Assembly: GCF_030409685.1 (NCBI RefSeq)
Contig: NZ_JAUFQJ010000014.1
Span: forward strand, 62,001 to 126,000
Direction of reading: 5' to 3'
Origin: Ferruginibacter paludis
Lineage (GTDB): Bacteria > Bacteroidota > Bacteroidia > Chitinophagales > Chitinophagaceae
DNA length: 64,000 nt
The notes below the pieces were generated by a model. It made no database searches. It was given only the letters and a program-made list of their open reading frames with translations, and was not told the origin of the DNA. How positions within the stretch are numbered: the stretch's first letter is position 1; each line of letters starts with the position of its first letter. Below, piece after piece: positions 62,682-64,000 of the stretch. A program made the position numbers and the translations under genes.

Positions 62682-63146
62682 CTATTTCTTGCTAAACTGC
62701 ACGTGTTCCCCTTCAGCCAATTCGGGACTGTCCACTTTTAGGGTGGTTGAGTTTACGGAAACAAAATTCCAGGTTTTGGTTAATAAATCCAAGGGCGCAC
62801 TTGTGCCTAAATTTAATGCAATGGCAGATTTGGATGTAGAACCATAATAAGTAACTGCAGGTGTATAACTCCATGTGCCTTGTGTTTCCACGCCTTTACT
62901 GGTGGCAGTAACCGTACCATTGGCTGCAAAAACAAAAACATAGTCTGCAAATTTGGATGTTTTATCTTCTGTTCTTTGAACAAAGGAGCTCAGTATCCAT
63001 GTACCAGAAGTTAACGCAGTGGTTAACGTTGCAGGTGTTACTGTGGTGGAAGTGGAGGTATCCGTCGGAGAGTATTTGGAACAGGCTGTTAAGAATAACA
63101 TGGTCCCTATTAACAAGGTAGCCGGAGTGATGATAAACTTTTTCAT
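62682..63146 (-). CDS. Small lipoprotein, lipocalin-like
   Basis: This 154-residue protein has a lipoprotein signal (KFIITPATLLIGTMLFLTAC) and a beta-rich mature domain (TWILSSFVQRTEDKTSKFAD, YVFVFAANGTVTATSKGVET, QGTWSY) that resembles lipocalin-like domains of Bacteroidota, in which W-x-L...FxxNGTV...W repeats recur. Ligand unknown. No operon partner. Confidence 0.65.
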   Translation of the reverse strand: MKKFIITPATLLIGTMLFLTACSKYSPTDTSTSTTVTPATLTTALTSGTWILSSFVQRTEDKTSKFADYVFVFAANGTVTATSKGVETQGTWSYTPAVTYYGSTSKSAIALNLGTSAPLDLLTKTWNFVSVNSTTLKVDSPELAEGEHVQFSKK

Positions 63147-63240
63147 GATCTGCTTTTTAAATGAAGAATGTATTTATCCTTTGTAACTGTGGCAATTAAA
63201 TTGTAATCATCTTTTTAGAATATTTTGCCATTTTTTTACA

Positions 63241-63277
63241 AAAAAAAGAGAACATCAAAACGACGTTCTCTTTTATA
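63241..63277 (-). terminator. Intrinsic terminator after the protease gene
   Basis: AAAAGAGAAC (63244-63253) and GTTCTCTTTT (63265-63274) form a perfect 10-bp stem with an 11-base loop. On the reverse strand a T run follows. It ends the leftward transcript of the site-2 protease gene. Confidence 0.8.
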
Positions 63278-63299
63278 TAATTTTTATCTCCGTTCCGGA

Positions 63300-63330
63300 A
63301 AACTTATAACCTACAACCTATAACTCAAAA
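63300..63330. repeat. Third copy of the AACTTATAA-type dispersed repeat
   Basis: AACTTATAACCTACAACC and the following CTATAACTC resemble the arms at 14224-14300 and 14411-14435. It abuts the stop codon of the protease gene. Confidence 0.4.
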
Positions 63331-64000
63331 CTACTTGCTTCGCCCCCAGCCAAACCAGTCGTTGCCATTTGCAAACAACATCAGCCCCAGCAACAGCACC
63401 ATGCCCACTATTTGTGCATATTCTAAAAACTTTTCACTTGGCTTTCTACCGGTTATCATTTCGCCCAACGTGAACAATACATGTCCGCCATCCAAAGCGG
63501 GTATCGGCAATAAGTTCATAAATGCGAGTACAATTGACAGGAAGGCGGTAATGCTCCAGAAGCTTTGCCAATCCCACGGCGTAGGAAAAACAGAACCAAT
63601 GGTTTTAAAGCCCCCCATGCCTTTGTAGGCGCCGGTTTTAGGGTTGGCCATTTTTTTAAACTGGTCAACATAACCACTTAGCTTTTCCCATGTTTTAGCA
63701 ACACCAGCAGGAAATGATGCCAGCAGTGAATATTTTTTTTCGTCTATTTTCAGCAGTCCTAAACTATCCAGGTCATTAAAGGTCAGCCACGGCAATCCCA
63801 TTTTACCATCTGCGTTTACACCGCTTCGCAATGCTAATTTCTGACCGTTTCTATCCACCTCAATTGTTACGCTGTCATTTTTCTTTTTCTCTACCAGTTT
63901 ACCCATTTCATCAATAAAAGTGATTGGCACACCATCTACGGCAACCACTTTATCCATCCGCTGCAGGCCCGCTTTTTTTGCATTCATAGTGTCAAACATT
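63331..64000 (-). CDS. rseP: RseP-type M50 site-2 protease, N-terminus beyond right edge
   Basis: The visible 223 codons hold a PDZ domain (AKKAGLQRMDKVVAVDGVPI followed by SVTIEVDRNG), a linker, and the C-terminal M50 metallopeptidase membrane segments with the LDG motif (FMNLLPIPALDGGHVLFTLG). The N-terminal HExxH helix is outside the window. The ATG at 63999 is an internal Met, not the start. RseP cleaves anti-sigma factors and signal-peptide remnants within the inner membrane. A strong terminator lies 57-90 bp downstream. Confidence 0.85.
   Translation of the reverse strand, partial: MFDTMNAKKAGLQRMDKVVAVDGVPITFIDEMGKLVEKKKNDSVTIEVDRNGQKLALRSGVNADGKMGLPWLTFNDLDSLGLLKIDEKKYSLLASFPAGVAKTWEKLSGYVDQFKKMANPKTGAYKGMGGFKTIGSVFPTPWDWQSFWSITAFLSIVLAFMNLLPIPALDGGHVLFTLGEMITGRKPSEKFLEYAQIVGMVLLLGLMLFANGNDWFGWGRSK

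Noticed and set aside
1..64000. CRISPR arrays and insertion sequences
   Set aside because: No regularly spaced repeat series and no transposase gene was seen on either strand.

Overview
The window comes from a Bacteroidota chromosome, most likely a Chitinophagaceae-type organism. The evidence is a SusC/SusD pair, lipoproteins with short N-terminal lipoboxes, a type IX secretion sorting domain, a TAnnTTTG promoter box, and a tmRNA whose deduced tag ends YAMAA. No taxonomic search was possible.

Host region, left (1-42.9 kb). A 3-hydroxyacyl-CoA dehydrogenase is cut by the left edge and is followed by small lipoprotein and membrane genes. A leftward glycan-uptake locus (3.1-12.2 kb) runs DUF4832-type protein, SusC, SusD, second DUF4832-type protein, PKD lipoprotein. 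A divergent LacI-type regulator follows, and a shared 13-base sequence near both promoters looks like its operator. A sugar-acid module comes next: SDR dehydrogenase, IlvD/Edd dehydratase and Dabb protein. A TonB-dependent receptor lies downstream of a short ModE-like regulator, with a near-perfect ModE-type operator at the receptor promoter. Then come a Mg2+ P-type ATPase, an ankyrin protein, a type-B carboxylesterase, a nucleoside-hydrolase-like protein, and a 3207-residue LamG/T9SS surface protein paired with a lipoprotein that carries one of its modules. An exported caspase-like protein and a TPR histidine kinase complete this part.

Integrated element (42937-60129, about 17.2 kb). A 26-bp direct repeat of the 3' end of the tmRNA gene (ssrA) flanks a compact element. 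It holds a tyrosine integrase, excisionase-like HTH proteins, a primase/VapE helicase with iteron-like repeats just downstream, a terminase small subunit, a 1465-residue tape-measure-like protein and several unknown small genes. There is no large terminase, portal, capsid or lysis gene that I can recognise, so it looks like a phage satellite of PICI-like logic rather than a prophage. Near its right end is a leftward cargo operon (STAS-HATPase fusion, DUF4325 STAS-like protein, PIN nuclease), preceded by a tRNA-like gene, a HARE-HTH-like protein and a structured non-coding segment. The cargo operon is the best candidate for an undescribed system in the window, possibly anti-phage. On insertion the element restored the ssrA 3' end and supplied a new terminator, leaving the host's original terminator stranded 17 kb away.

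Host region, right (60.1-64 kb). This holds the intact ssrA, a membrane-anchored MutS-like ATPase, a small lipoprotein and the C-terminal part of an RseP-type site-2 protease cut by the right edge.
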